From Thermoproteota archaeon (GTDB taxonomy: Archaea > Thermoproteota > Thermoprotei_A > Sulfolobales > Acidilobaceae), in assembly GCA_030549835.1 (NCBI GenBank), contig JAUQQR010000012.1:1-39931 (forward strand): a stretch of DNA of 39,931 nt. The letters run 5' to 3'. The notes below the pieces were generated by a model, which was not told the DNA's origin, searched no databases, and saw nothing but the letters and a program-made list of their open reading frames with translations. The first letter of the stretch is position 1. The number at the start of each line of letters is the position of its first letter. A program made the position numbers and the translations under genes. Positions 7,950 through 16,548 of this stretch are shown piece after piece.

Positions 7950-8672
7950 GTGGTTACCGAGTTAGAAAAGTCTAGAGACCCTCGAAGGGAGGCTATTACA
8001 CTATTAAGAGTTCTCTCCTACTATTATAGTTTTAGAGATTTAGAGAAAATGCTCGGTATTCACTTCCAAAGCCTGTGGAGATATGCTACACTAAATAGTG
8101 TCCCAGAGAAGGATACTGCCGAGAGGATTCTATATAAGGTTAGAGAGCTTAACATAATAAAGTCTATAATTGATAATGAGCTTAATGGCGCTGAAGGAGA
8201 ATACCACATACTAGCTAGATCCCCGGGCTTTACAAATATATTAGCTTACATAATAACAGATACTATTAACTTCAATAGTAATATGAAACTTAACTCTATA
8301 ATAGCATTATCACATGATGCTATAAGCTTAGCAACAACTATAGCATTAAATACTGAAGCTAAAATATGCTATATACAGAGTGAGTCAAAACTAGAGAGAG
8401 GAGGATTCCTAACAATACACTATAAATCTAAGAAGTATAAGGAGCTCAAATCAATAATAATACCAAAAGACTGTATAGGTGAGGAAACAAATATAGCGAT
8501 AGTAGATATAAAACTAGATGATATAGATAAAATACTAGCAGTAGAAGGGTTAGCTAAGAAGACTAAATCAAAAATAACCCTAGCAGCATTCATAATAGCA
8601 GATAAAGAGAGTTACAATGAGCTACAGCAAAAACTAAGTAACACAAAGATACTAGTATTAAAGATAACCTAA
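7950..8672 (+). CDS. HTH protein with degenerate phosphoribosyltransferase-like domain
   Basis: The N-terminus (about 13-60) reads as a helix-turn-helix: SFRDLEKMLGIHFQSLWRYA, followed by PEKDTAERIL. The rest has the alternating strand/helix pattern of a type I PRTase fold, as in archaeal PRTase-type regulators such as GfcR. Where the PRPP loop (VDDVxTTGxT) should be, the protein reads VDIKLDDIDKI (185-195), without the TTG signature. PRPP binding in the usual manner is therefore unlikely. The GTG start at 7950 follows GGAGG at 7 bases. It is probably a transcription factor with a ligand-sensing or purely structural domain; its target is unknown. The PRTase relation is inference from motif layout. 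Confidence 0.6.
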   Translation: MVTELEKSRDPRREAITLLRVLSYYYSFRDLEKMLGIHFQSLWRYATLNSVPEKDTAERILYKVRELNIIKSIIDNELNGAEGEYHILARSPGFTNILAYIITDTINFNSNMKLNSIIALSHDAISLATTIALNTEAKICYIQSESKLERGGFLTIHYKSKKYKELKSIIIPKDCIGEETNIAIVDIKLDDIDKILAVEGLAKKTKSKITLAAFIIADKESYNELQQKLSNTKILVLKIT

Positions 8673-8887
8673 CTCTATAGAACCTATATATTACGAAAAT
8701 AAAGTTCTATATTGCTTCCCTTCTCTTAGCGATCCACGAGTAATCTCTAATAGCCTAAATTATTGGATATAAGCTATAATACCAAAGGGTTATCATCTGG
8801 GTTATGTTAGATGAATATTCAGTAAAAATGTCTCTCAATTATCCAGACTTCTAAATGGATTCATATTACCTCTCTCACATGTCTATT

Positions 8888-9274
8888 TTATTGTATTATA
8901 TCGTCTGGTATGAATGGCGGTTTCTCTGTCAGGTTTATTATTGGGATTCCTATCCAGCCCGGTCTTATTTTATCTGTTGTCTCTATTTTTTCTCCTGTTT
9001 CATCTACTTTGATTAGTATATATTTAGCTTTACTATCCTCTACTGCTTCACCATCTTCAATATAGTAGTATATTATTGGTAGCCCGTATAGCTTATAGTA
9101 GTCCTTATATATCGTCTGTATAGCGTATATAATTTTACCTTTTAGCTTAAATCTATAAATTGGCATTATAAGCATCATTTGTGCTGTGCTAGAGGCAAGT
9201 CTAACTAGGTCACCTAAACTAGATACCCTAATAACTATAGCCTTACCTAAATCTTGTTCACTCAAATCTAGCAC
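8888..9274 (-). CDS. Conserved hypothetical protein, possibly crenarchaeal
   Basis: I do not recognise this 128-residue protein. It has no transmembrane segment, Cys cluster or nucleotide-binding loop. The middle part is rich in Tyr/Ile (DYYKLYGLPIIYYYIEDGEA), suggesting beta strands, and the C-terminus ends in a Pro-rich stretch EKPPFIPDD. The start is GTG at 9274. A TTAAAAATA at 9302-9310 lies between this gene and tRNA-Leu and could serve either direction. Codon use matches the neighbours, so I take it as a real gene. Confidence 0.6.
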   Translation of the reverse strand: MLDLSEQDLGKAIVIRVSSLGDLVRLASSTAQMMLIMPIYRFKLKGKIIYAIQTIYKDYYKLYGLPIIYYYIEDGEAVEDSKAKYILIKVDETGEKIETTDKIRPGWIGIPIINLTEKPPFIPDDIIQ

Positions 9275-9345
9275 CTAACATACACATAGATACTCCTAGA
9301 GTTAAAAATAAAGCATTAATAGCCCTAGGACAAGAGATGTATAGT

Positions 9346-9364
9346 GGGTACTCAGAGAGTACCC
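9346..9364 (+). other. Perfect 8-bp hairpin in the tRNA-Leu leader
   Basis: GGGTACTC (9346-9353) pairs without mismatch with GAGTACCC (9357-9364) around an AGA triloop. It ends 9 bases before the first base of tRNA-Leu. If the TTAAAAATA box at 9302-9310 drives the tRNA, the hairpin lies within the pre-tRNA leader. Confidence 0.6.
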
Positions 9365-9373
9365 ATATAGGGC

Positions 9374-9458
9374 GCGGGGGTGCCCGAGCCTGGTCAAAGG
9401 GGTCGGGCTGAGGACCCGATGGCGTAGGCCTGCGTGGGTTCAAATCCCACCCCCCGCA
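9374..9458 (+). tRNA. tRNA-Leu (anticodon GAG)
   Basis: The acceptor stem GCGGGGG (9374-9380) pairs with CCCCCGC (9451-9457), followed by discriminator A. The anticodon arm is TCGGG-CTGAGGA-CCCGA, giving anticodon GAG. A long variable arm follows, as expected for a class II Leu tRNA, and the T arm is GTGGG-TTCAAAT-CCCAC. The length is 85 bases. There is no intron, and CCA is not encoded. Confidence 0.95.
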
Positions 9459-9578
9459 CTATATAAAGTATAGTCATGTGGATATTCGTAAATTATAATA
9501 GATGAAATGTGAGTAGAGATAGTTATAATTTTAATTTAAAGTTTACCCTAGTAATTTTTAACCGGGTGATATGTTGGA

Positions 9579-11150
9579 TTGGGTATTGAGAGTGTTCTTA
9601 GTGATCTTAGAGTCTTAGTTGATAAGCTCTACACCGAGTCTACTATTAATCCTGGTTCTTATGAGGAGGTTAGTGAAGTTGAGAAAATTAGGGGTATTAT
9701 TGAGTCTTATCTTGGTGTTAAGACTAGAGTTATTGAAGTTCCTCTCTTATCCTGGAAACTTAAGAGTGCTAGCTTAGATCCTAAGCCTAGTTTCCTAGGT
9801 ATAGCTCCTTATGTTGAGTCAGGTAGTGTTGAGGGTTTGTGGTTTAGGGTTGAGGGTAATCCTGTTAGACTTGAGTCTTGGAGGAGTTTCCCTGAGGGTA
9901 GAGTAGCTATTGTTAATGAGCCTCAAGACCCTGATGATATAAAGTCTGTAGTGTTGCATGCTTCTGAGGCTGGTGCTTTAGCTGTTATAGTTGAGTCTGA
10001 GAGTGCTCCTAGAGCTATAGTTACTAATGGCTATTGGGGGTTCAATTATAGAGTTGGCTCTCCAACTCCTATCCCTATAGTTATTGTTGAGAGAGGGTAT
10101 AGTTCTAAGCTTTCAAGTAATAATAGGATTAGTTTAAGTATTGATTCTAGAGTTATAGAGAGCACTGGTTATACTATAGAGGCTAATATTCCTAGCTCAT
10201 CTGATGATATTATCCTTATAGGAGCTCATCATGATAAGTGGTATTCTGGATTCTCAGATGATATTATTGGATTAGCTCAAGCTATTATAACTGCTAAGAT
10301 ATTATCTGAGAGTAAGCTAACAGTTAGGCTATTATCGTTTACAGCTGAGGAGTATGGTGCTCTAGGCTACGCCTCATGGTACTGGGCTTGGGGTAGTAGG
10401 TTTTATGCTAAACAATTACTAGATACAGATTTAATTGATAAGATTAGAGTCTATATTAACTATGATATGGCATCTCTAGATCCAATAATAGTCTCTGGTA
10501 GCCCCCAATACGCAGATTTAGTATTAGCTGAGAAAAGATGCTGTGAGTGCCCTGAGTGTGATAGCTTCTCACTAGCATCTATAGGTATACCAACACTATG
10601 TATACACAGCTTATGGAGTAGGAAATCTAGGAGTATATACCATACACCATATGATACCCCCGATAAAAGTGATTTAAGATTAGCTAGTGAAGCAGTTAAT
10701 AAGATTACTAAGGCTATACTTGAGGGTCCTAAATGGGATTATATGGAGAAGATGATAGCAGAAACTCTAGGAGAAGGACCACTAGATGCTAGGAGGATTG
10801 CTTACGTAATCCTATCCTTAGCTAAGAGAGTAGGCTGGAGTAGACTCTATATAGAGTTAGCTAGAGTAGCTTTAAAAACTATACATTACGGCTCCTACAG
10901 GCTTGATGAAGTCAATCTTGAGGCCATATGGTTCCCAGAGGTGGTAGTGTATGTTAAACTGAGAAACGATATCATTAAGGGTATAGCGCCTCATGAAGTG
11001 TGGATTACGGGAGATGAAGCTATACTTTATACACTAAGGGCTGCTAACGGTAAGCCTATACCGGTAGAGGCCTTAGCCCAACAGTACAAATTTAATATTG
11101 AGCATTTATGGAGTAAAATAGAGGATATACAGTATAGGCTTTTAAAGTAG
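9579..11150 (+). CDS. M28-family zinc aminopeptidase with PA-like insert
   Basis: This is a metallopeptidase of family M28. The di-zinc site is recognisable: H217 and D219 in GAHHDKW, D227 in SGFSDD, E257/E258 in TAEEYG, D296 in NYDMAS and H355 in YHTPYDTPD. Residues about 60-195, before the catalytic domain's metal site, look like a protease-associated insert. About 130 residues follow the last metal ligand and resemble nothing I know. There is no signal peptide, so it is probably cytosolic and scavenges peptides. The TTG start at 9579 follows GGTGAT (9565-9570) by 8 bases; the nearby ATG 9571 is out of frame. Confidence 0.88.
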   Translation: MGIESVLSDLRVLVDKLYTESTINPGSYEEVSEVEKIRGIIESYLGVKTRVIEVPLLSWKLKSASLDPKPSFLGIAPYVESGSVEGLWFRVEGNPVRLESWRSFPEGRVAIVNEPQDPDDIKSVVLHASEAGALAVIVESESAPRAIVTNGYWGFNYRVGSPTPIPIVIVERGYSSKLSSNNRISLSIDSRVIESTGYTIEANIPSSSDDIILIGAHHDKWYSGFSDDIIGLAQAIITAKILSESKLTVRLLSFTAEEYGALGYASWYWAWGSRFYAKQLLDTDLIDKIRVYINYDMASLDPIIVSGSPQYADLVLAEKRCCECPECDSFSLASIGIPTLCIHSLWSRKSRSIYHTPYDTPDKSDLRLASEAVNKITKAILEGPKWDYMEKMIAETLGEGPLDARRIAYVILSLAKRVGWSRLYIELARVALKTIHYGSYRLDEVNLEAIWFPEVVVYVKLRNDIIKGIAPHEVWITGDEAILYTLRAANGKPIPVEALAQQYKFNIEHLWSKIEDIQYRLLK

Positions 11151-11166
11151 TCTTAACGGTGTTATC

Positions 11167-12192
11167 ATGGGATCTCAATGTGTAGAAGTTAATAAATTTA
11201 ATACCGAGAGAGTAGTTAAAATACTAAGCTTTCATAGAGTTATTGATAGGAGGTTTAAGTTTAGTAGGGTAGATGATAAAGTCTGTATACCAGTAGTTGA
11301 TGCTAGTAGAGCTTTAGAGGTATTAGCTAGAGAAGGTATTGAGGCTAGGGTTACGAGTGCTGAGTTAAAGCCAATAACTAAGCCTAAGCCGCTAGGTGAA
11401 TTATTTAGAGGGTTATCAAGTTATAGCATTATAGGCGATATAATCGTTTTCAATTGGAGAAGTGAAATCCCAGATGTTGAAGTCTATAAGAGTGCAGCAT
11501 TACATATAATGAGTGAGCAGCCTAGAATTAAAGTAGCTCTACTAAAATACGAGACCTGGGGTGAGGTGAGAGCTCAGAGGATTGAGCATTTAGCTGGAGA
11601 GAATAGGACTAGGACGATACATAAAGAGTATGGGCTATTATTCCATGTAGATTTAGCTAAAGTATACTTTAATCCTAGACTCGCAACAGAGCATCGGAGG
11701 ATTGCTGAGGAGGTTTCAGATAATGAAATTATCCTAGACATGTTCTCTGGTGTTGGAGGATACTCTATACATATTGCTAGCTTGAGAAAAGCAAAAGTAG
11801 TATCTGCAGACTTAAATATTCATGCAGTAAGACTACTAGCAGAGAATATAAGAGAGAATAAGAGGAAGCTAGTAGGAGAAATAGTAGCATTAAGAGCAGA
11901 TGCAACACTACTACCACTCATACTCAAACCTGTCTTCAATAGGATAATAATGGATCACCCAACAGCATCAAAATACTTCATAGGTGAAGCATGTAGACTA
12001 GCATCTAGAGAAGCATATATAGTATACTATACTAGAACAATAAACTGTAATGAGGCCATTAGAGAGTTAGAAGAGAGAGCTACTATGTGCTGCAAAAGAG
12101 TTGACATAGATTATTGTAGGAGAGTCTTAGAATATAGCCCATCACAATCAATATTCAGTATACAAGCTAGAACTATAGGAAGAGGATACTAG
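11167..12192 (+). CDS. Trm5-family tRNA (G37) methyltransferase or Taw2-like enzyme
   Basis: This is an S-adenosylmethionine enzyme of the Trm5/Taw2 family, which modifies G37 next to the anticodon. The family signatures GENRTRTIHKEYG (about 144-156) and VYFNPRLATEHRRI (166-179) precede SAM motif I, DMFSGVGG (191-198), and motif II, SADLN (213-217). The catalytic NLP tripeptide of Trm5b is replaced by DHP (263-265, in IMDHPTAS), so substrate or reaction may differ. The N-terminal D1-like domain is present. The ATG at 11167 follows GGTG by about 6 bases. It lies 16 bases after the M28 gene and may be co-transcribed with it. Confidence 0.8.
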   Translation: MGSQCVEVNKFNTERVVKILSFHRVIDRRFKFSRVDDKVCIPVVDASRALEVLAREGIEARVTSAELKPITKPKPLGELFRGLSSYSIIGDIIVFNWRSEIPDVEVYKSAALHIMSEQPRIKVALLKYETWGEVRAQRIEHLAGENRTRTIHKEYGLLFHVDLAKVYFNPRLATEHRRIAEEVSDNEIILDMFSGVGGYSIHIASLRKAKVVSADLNIHAVRLLAENIRENKRKLVGEIVALRADATLLPLILKPVFNRIIMDHPTASKYFIGEACRLASREAYIVYYTRTINCNEAIRELEERATMCCKRVDIDYCRRVLEYSPSQSIFSIQARTIGRGY

Positions 12193-12244
12193 TAATGCTA
12201 ACCGTTTGTTCCTAGATTTTCATTCTTATCATTTTATTATTGTT

Positions 12245-12475
12245 CATTGTCACATCTAGAAACCTCCACCTCGCCCGCGCAGATTTAGGTATCCATGTGG
12301 GTTCATGGATGGCCGTCGAGCCCAACGACGCAGGGCTCTCATCTAGGTTTAGCTCTGGAAAGCTTAGAGCAATGCTCCCATCACTACTCAGAGCTCATCT
12401 TAGAATTAAACAGGGAAATCAAAGCTATAAACATTTCCTTGAAAATTGAGAAGAAAACATCCTTATCTGTGGATA
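12245..12475 (+). repeat. GC-rich dispersed repeat, copy 2
   Basis: This lies between convergent genes. It aligns over nearly its whole length with the reverse complement of about 19816-20010 and in its core with 210-262. Short stems are visible: ATCCATG (12291-12297) with CATGGAT (12304-12310), and GAGCCC (12318-12323) with GGGCTC (12333-12338). Bases about 12260-12345 are clearly GC-richer than the genes around, as stable RNAs are in AT-rich hyperthermophiles. Two overlapping reading frames of about 70 codons exist, but the frames differ between copies, so I do not call a protein. It may be a decayed transposon end or a structured RNA. Confidence 0.6.
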
Positions 12476-12483
12476 TATTCTCC

Positions 12484-13830
12484 TTAGAGATAATTGAGGG
12501 ACTCTTCAGAGATATCTAATCCTAGTCTCTTTATTATACTTCTATCTCTTCTAAGTTTCTTGATTAAATTCTTTAGATTCTTGTAGTAGCTTATTAGCTC
12601 TTTGACTTCTTCTACTGTAGCCCCGCTTCCTATAGCTATTCTCTTAAGCCTACTCTTATCTATTATTTCAGGGTTGTCTAGCTCTTCATATGTCATACTC
12701 TCCATTATTGCTATCCACTTATCTATCTTCTCTTCTCCTAGCTTAGCTGCTTCTCTTAGAGTCTCAGATGTTAGTGGTATATTTGGTAGCATCTGTAGTA
12801 CTTTAGCTAGGGGGCCCATCCTTCTTAGAGTTTTAAACTGACTATATATGAGTCTTAGTGTTAGCTTCCCTTTCATTAATTCCTTTGCAGTATCTTCTAG
12901 TTTTCTAGCCTCCTCTATAGCCTTAATTCTCTCTAGTAAACCCTCAATATCTCCTAATCCTAGTATCCTGGCTACGAATCTCCTAGGTCTAAATACTTCT
13001 AGTTCATCAAGTTTCTCTCCTGTACCTACAAACTTTACTACTGCCCCTGTAGCCGCGACAGCTGATAGTACTCCTCCACCTCTAGCTGTCCCATCAGCTT
13101 TAGCTACCAGTATTCCACCTATAGGAGTATACTTGTGGAATCTAGATGCTAGATCATAAGCCTTCTGCCCTATAGATGCATCTATAACCATTATAATCTC
13201 GTTGGGATTAATATATTCAGCTATTCTCCTCATCTCTTCTAGTAGAGCAGCCTCTTCTCCATAGCCATGCCTACCAGCAGTGTCAACTATTATAATCTCT
13301 GCCCCCCTCTCTATAAGGTCCATTACACCTCTCCTAGCAATCTCAGCTGGATCACCATTATCTTCACCATAGAATAATGCTCCTGAGAGCTCAGCTAGTG
13401 TTTTAAGCTGTTGTAGTGCCCCAGGCCTATAAGTATCTGTAGATAGGAGTCCAGTCTTGTACCCCTTCCTAGAGTAGTATAGTGCTAGTTTCCCTGCACT
13501 TGTAGTCTTACCTGAGCCTTGGACACCAATAAGTAGTATTATCCAGGGTGTTTTAGGTGGATCTACTCTAGGCTCTATATCACCGCCGAAGAATGCTGAG
13601 AGCTCATCATATACAATCTTAATAAACCAGTCTCTACGGCTTATACCTGGAGGAGGCTCTTCTTTTAATGCCTTCTCTCTAATCTTTCTTGTAAGATCTA
13701 AGACGAGTTTAATGTTGACATCGGCTCTAATAAGCTCCTTCTGTAGGTCTCTAATAAACTCTTCTACTGCTCTCTCATAATGGCCTCCTGTAATAAATTT
13801 TCTAATAGCGTCTCTTAAGCCTTCAAGCAA
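12484..13830 (-). CDS. srp54: Signal recognition particle GTPase SRP54 (Ffh)
   Basis: This is the GTPase subunit of the signal recognition particle; it binds signal sequences and 7S RNA and docks with FtsY. N domain: 1-90. G domain: GVQGSGKTT (102-110), DTYRPGA (132-138), DTAGR (183-187), and the TKxD-equivalent AKADGTARGGG. The C-terminal M domain carries Met-rich helices and a basic RNA-binding segment near IKKLRRDRSIIKRLG. The length of 448 residues is normal. The TTG start at 13830 follows GGGAG by 5 bases; a TATA box lies at 13869-13879. Confidence 0.96.
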   Translation of the reverse strand: MLEGLRDAIRKFITGGHYERAVEEFIRDLQKELIRADVNIKLVLDLTRKIREKALKEEPPPGISRRDWFIKIVYDELSAFFGGDIEPRVDPPKTPWIILLIGVQGSGKTTSAGKLALYYSRKGYKTGLLSTDTYRPGALQQLKTLAELSGALFYGEDNGDPAEIARRGVMDLIERGAEIIIVDTAGRHGYGEEAALLEEMRRIAEYINPNEIIMVIDASIGQKAYDLASRFHKYTPIGGILVAKADGTARGGGVLSAVAATGAVVKFVGTGEKLDELEVFRPRRFVARILGLGDIEGLLERIKAIEEARKLEDTAKELMKGKLTLRLIYSQFKTLRRMGPLAKVLQMLPNIPLTSETLREAAKLGEEKIDKWIAIMESMTYEELDNPEIIDKSRLKRIAIGSGATVEEVKELISYYKNLKNLIKKLRRDRSIIKRLGLDISEESLNYL

Positions 13831-13868
13831 CTATACTCCCAAGAGTTTACGTGGATTCTAGAGATATT

Positions 13869-13879
13869 ATTTATATACT
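13869..13879 (-). promoter_or_regulatory. TATA box of srp54
   Basis: On the minus strand this reads AGTATATAAAT, about 40-45 bases before the TTG start of srp54. It would give a short leader that includes the GGGAG ribosome-binding site. Confidence 0.45.
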
Positions 13880-13903
13880 ATACCAGTAGTGGGGTTAGAG
13901 GTA

Positions 13904-14947
13904 CTAGACTCCTATACCCCAGTACTTACTAAGAATCTTCCTAAGCTCTCCTAGAATCCTATCAGGAGGCTCTCTAGGCTCAATACCCCCACTATACCTC
14001 CTAATGCCTAGTAATGCCTCAATATATGATGTAAATCCTCTCCTAAGACCTTCACCATATCCGCCTTCAAGGTTAGATACTAGAGCCTTAATCCTACCCT
14101 CAACCCATAGGTCTCTGAGTAGCCCGCCTATAGCCTCATATGTCTTCTCAGTAGCTCTAAGTAGCGTTAAGGGATCCCCTACATGAGCATCGAAACCTGC
14201 AGAGACTACTATAGCATCTGGCCTAAAGGATTCTATTAGGGGTTTAAGTACCCTTTCTATAACCCACATGTACTGCTGGTCTCCACTATAAGCTGGGAGG
14301 GGTACATTGATTTTAGAGCCTTCAGCACTCTCTCCTCCAATATCATCAACATACCCAGTCCCCGGGTATATGTCTTCCTCATGTATATCGAAGTGTAGGA
14401 CTCTAGGCTCATACCAGAATATGTCTTGAGTCCCGTTGCCATGGTGAGCATCAAAATCTATGATTAAAACTCTTAAACCCCTATCTAGTAGAGATTTAGC
14501 AGCCATAGCTGCATAATTGAAGATACAGAAGCCGAGAGTAGGTGCTCCCATAGCCCACCCACTCCTACCAGCGTGGTGCCCTCCAGGTCTGGGCATTATA
14601 AGCCATAACTCTCTATTCTCTAGAGACCTAATACTAGAATCATAAGCTGCAGTAGTAAACCTAGCTGCTACGTTAAATGTATGCTCAGCTACGTATGTAT
14701 CATTATCGATATAGTGGAAGCCTAATCTAGACTCTCTCTCAATAAGCCTAATATAGTCTTCATCATGAATAAGTTTTAAGAGATCAACCTTAGCTTCAGG
14801 AGTATTATGTATAGTGATGTGGCTCCAAGCACTAGAATCTCTTAGAGCTGAGAGAGCATACTCCAGCCTCCACGGGTTCTCGGGATGCCTACCAGAGGGG
14901 TCAGAGTGAAGCTTATGAATATCATCAAAGACAATATTAAGTACCAA
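13904..14947 (-). CDS. Histone-deacetylase-superfamily metallohydrolase
   Basis: This is a zinc-dependent amide hydrolase of the HDAC / acetylpolyamine amidohydrolase superfamily. Visible signatures are the N-terminal HSDPSGRHPENPWRLE, the active-site RPGGHHAGR, the zinc ligands in DFDAHHGNGTQ and GFDAH, and the Tyr-bearing LEGGYG loop. The open frame extends upstream to 15268, but that part overlaps a divergent gene and looks non-protein-like. I start at TTG 14947, with GGTG six bases upstream, giving 347 residues, normal for archaeal members. Its substrate cannot be read from sequence: acetylated Alba/chromatin proteins, acetylated polyamines or small amides are all possible. Confidence 0.88.
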   Translation of the reverse strand: MVLNIVFDDIHKLHSDPSGRHPENPWRLEYALSALRDSSAWSHITIHNTPEAKVDLLKLIHDEDYIRLIERESRLGFHYIDNDTYVAEHTFNVAARFTTAAYDSSIRSLENRELWLIMPRPGGHHAGRSGWAMGAPTLGFCIFNYAAMAAKSLLDRGLRVLIIDFDAHHGNGTQDIFWYEPRVLHFDIHEEDIYPGTGYVDDIGGESAEGSKINVPLPAYSGDQQYMWVIERVLKPLIESFRPDAIVVSAGFDAHVGDPLTLLRATEKTYEAIGGLLRDLWVEGRIKALVSNLEGGYGEGLRRGFTSYIEALLGIRRYSGGIEPREPPDRILGELRKILSKYWGIGV

Positions 14948-15100
14948 ACTAGGCACCAAGAACAACTTAGAATACTCAAACTTAAAAATCCAAATAAATG
15001 AGTATTTGATACTATTAGGTAATTTAGAGATCAATACATTAATACTATGTAGCCTCCCCCTACTATACTCAGTAACCATATTGTAGTAGGGTGTCTTAGA

Positions 15101-15370
15101 TTGTGTGGATTTACACTCTTTGATATAAGGTGGAGTATTCCAGCAGCTATTCTCCTCATAGCCATGAGGATATCGAGAGAGAATAATATTGGTATAGAGG
15201 ATGCTTTGAGAATAATAGCTGAGTATAGTGAAGGTTGGGTTAGAGGTGCTGCCTCTATGCTCATACACGATTCTAGTAGGAGGAGGAGGTTACTAGAGGA
15301 TATCGAGTCAGGCTTTAGACCTCCAGACTCTATTATCTTAGAGGTTGAGAGGAGGATTAAGGTTAAGTAG
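15101..15370 (+). CDS. Small hypothetical protein
   Basis: I do not recognise this 89-residue protein. It is mostly helical, with a short hydrophobic stretch near the N-terminus (IPAAILLIAMRI) and a basic cluster in the second half (SSRRRRLLEDIE). A TTG start at 15101 follows GGGTG (15089-15093) by about 7 bases, which supports translation. It runs divergent from the deacetylase gene and lies on the strand opposite that gene's spurious N-terminal extension. It precedes the geranylgeranyl reductase by about 107 bases. Confidence 0.55.
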   Translation: MCGFTLFDIRWSIPAAILLIAMRISRENNIGIEDALRIIAEYSEGWVRGAASMLIHDSSRRRRLLEDIESGFRPPDSIILEVERRIKVK

Positions 15371-15477
15371 CTATACATTTAACCCACTAACCTATTAATA
15401 TAAGGATACTCCTTACTGATCTCTTAATATGATAATTTAAAGGCTAATTAGATATCTTCAACTTTGAGGTTTCTAGT

Positions 15478-16539
15478 TTGCCTGATAGATTCTATATTAT
15501 TGGCGGTGGACCTGGAGGGGTTGGCGCAGCATACGCTATATCCAAGGCTGGATTTAAACCTGTAATTATCGAGGTACATGATAGATTAGCTGTTAAGCCT
15601 TGCGGTAGAGGTGTCCCCGTAACTAGTGATATACCGTTTGTTATACCTAAGAGTATTGTTTTAAATAAGATAAGTTATGTTAAGCTATATGTTGATAGAC
15701 TAAAGTTATTTAAGGCTGGAGGGTGGCTTAACGGATTCATTATTGATAAAAGAGAGTTTCTAGAGCATATCCTCTCAGAGACTAGAGCTGACATATACTA
15801 TAGGGCTAGATATAATCATAAGAGTGGGGTAGCTAGGCTTGGAGGCGAGACTATAGATGTTAGGAGAGGCATATTCTCTGGAGGCTTCCCATACTATGAG
15901 GGGGAGAGGATACCTGTAGTACAGTATATTCTAGGAGGCTCACTAGGAGATGTAGAGATGGATACTATAGAGATATATTTTGATACAGAGATCCTAGGCT
16001 ACTATTATGTCTTCCCACATGGAGATAATGTTGAGGTTGGTGTTGGAGGCTTTAGGGATCATAATACTCTATGGAAGCTACTAGATAAGTTTATCAGTGA
16101 AGATTCTAGACTTAAGAATAGTATAGTTGTAGAGAGAGAAGCCGCTGTAGTCTCTATTGGGGGGTTAAGGTTAGGATATATTAATGGATTAGTTAAGGTT
16201 GGAGAAGCTGCAGGATATGTCTTACCACTTACAGGTGAGGGGATTAGGCCATCGATAATATCAGGCTATATAGCTGGAGAGGCTTTAGCTAAAGGATTAG
16301 ATCCTATAAGAGAGCTGCGTAGGTTAAGGTTAAGTGAGGCTATAAGTATTCAGAGGAGGCTACTAGAATGGGCTAAGAGGCTTAGTGTAGAGGAGAGGAG
16401 GAGGCTAATATCAACATTGACCCCTCAGGCTCACGCTGAGATAGCCTTAGGATACTTTAGACTACATAAGCTAGTACAAAATCTAATATTTAAACCATTA
16501 ACTATGGTTAAGATCCTAACTAAGATAATTGGATTATAG
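15478..16539 (+). CDS. Geranylgeranyl reductase family FAD enzyme
   Basis: This flavoprotein resembles archaeal geranylgeranyl reductases, which saturate the isoprenoid chains of membrane ether lipids. The Rossmann dinucleotide motif GGGPGG is at 9-14, PCGRG at 41-45, and the second FAD motif VGEAAGYVLPLTGEG at about 240-255. The length of 353 residues is slightly short but within the family. The TTG start at 15478 follows GAGGT by about 8 bases. It is followed without a gap by a small membrane protein gene, so the two are probably co-transcribed. An alternative is another FAD-dependent isoprenoid or quinone-modifying oxidoreductase. Confidence 0.85.
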   Translation: MPDRFYIIGGGPGGVGAAYAISKAGFKPVIIEVHDRLAVKPCGRGVPVTSDIPFVIPKSIVLNKISYVKLYVDRLKLFKAGGWLNGFIIDKREFLEHILSETRADIYYRARYNHKSGVARLGGETIDVRRGIFSGGFPYYEGERIPVVQYILGGSLGDVEMDTIEIYFDTEILGYYYVFPHGDNVEVGVGGFRDHNTLWKLLDKFISEDSRLKNSIVVEREAAVVSIGGLRLGYINGLVKVGEAAGYVLPLTGEGIRPSIISGYIAGEALAKGLDPIRELRRLRLSEAISIQRRLLEWAKRLSVEERRRLISTLTPQAHAEIALGYFRLHKLVQNLIFKPLTMVKILTKIIGL

Positions 16540-16548
16540 GTGGCTAGT

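Noticed and set aside
9258-9443. Minus-strand frame of 61 codons
   Set aside because: It lies mostly across tRNA-Leu and its leader; the Pro-rich translation reflects the GC-rich tRNA.
12240-12519. Two overlapping plus-strand frames of about 70 codons
   Set aside because: They sit on the GC-rich repeat, and neither frame is kept in the other copies.
15031-15378. Minus-strand frame of 115 codons
   Set aside because: It mirrors the 89-residue plus-strand gene, which has a ribosome-binding site; the translation is low complexity Ser/Leu/Ile.
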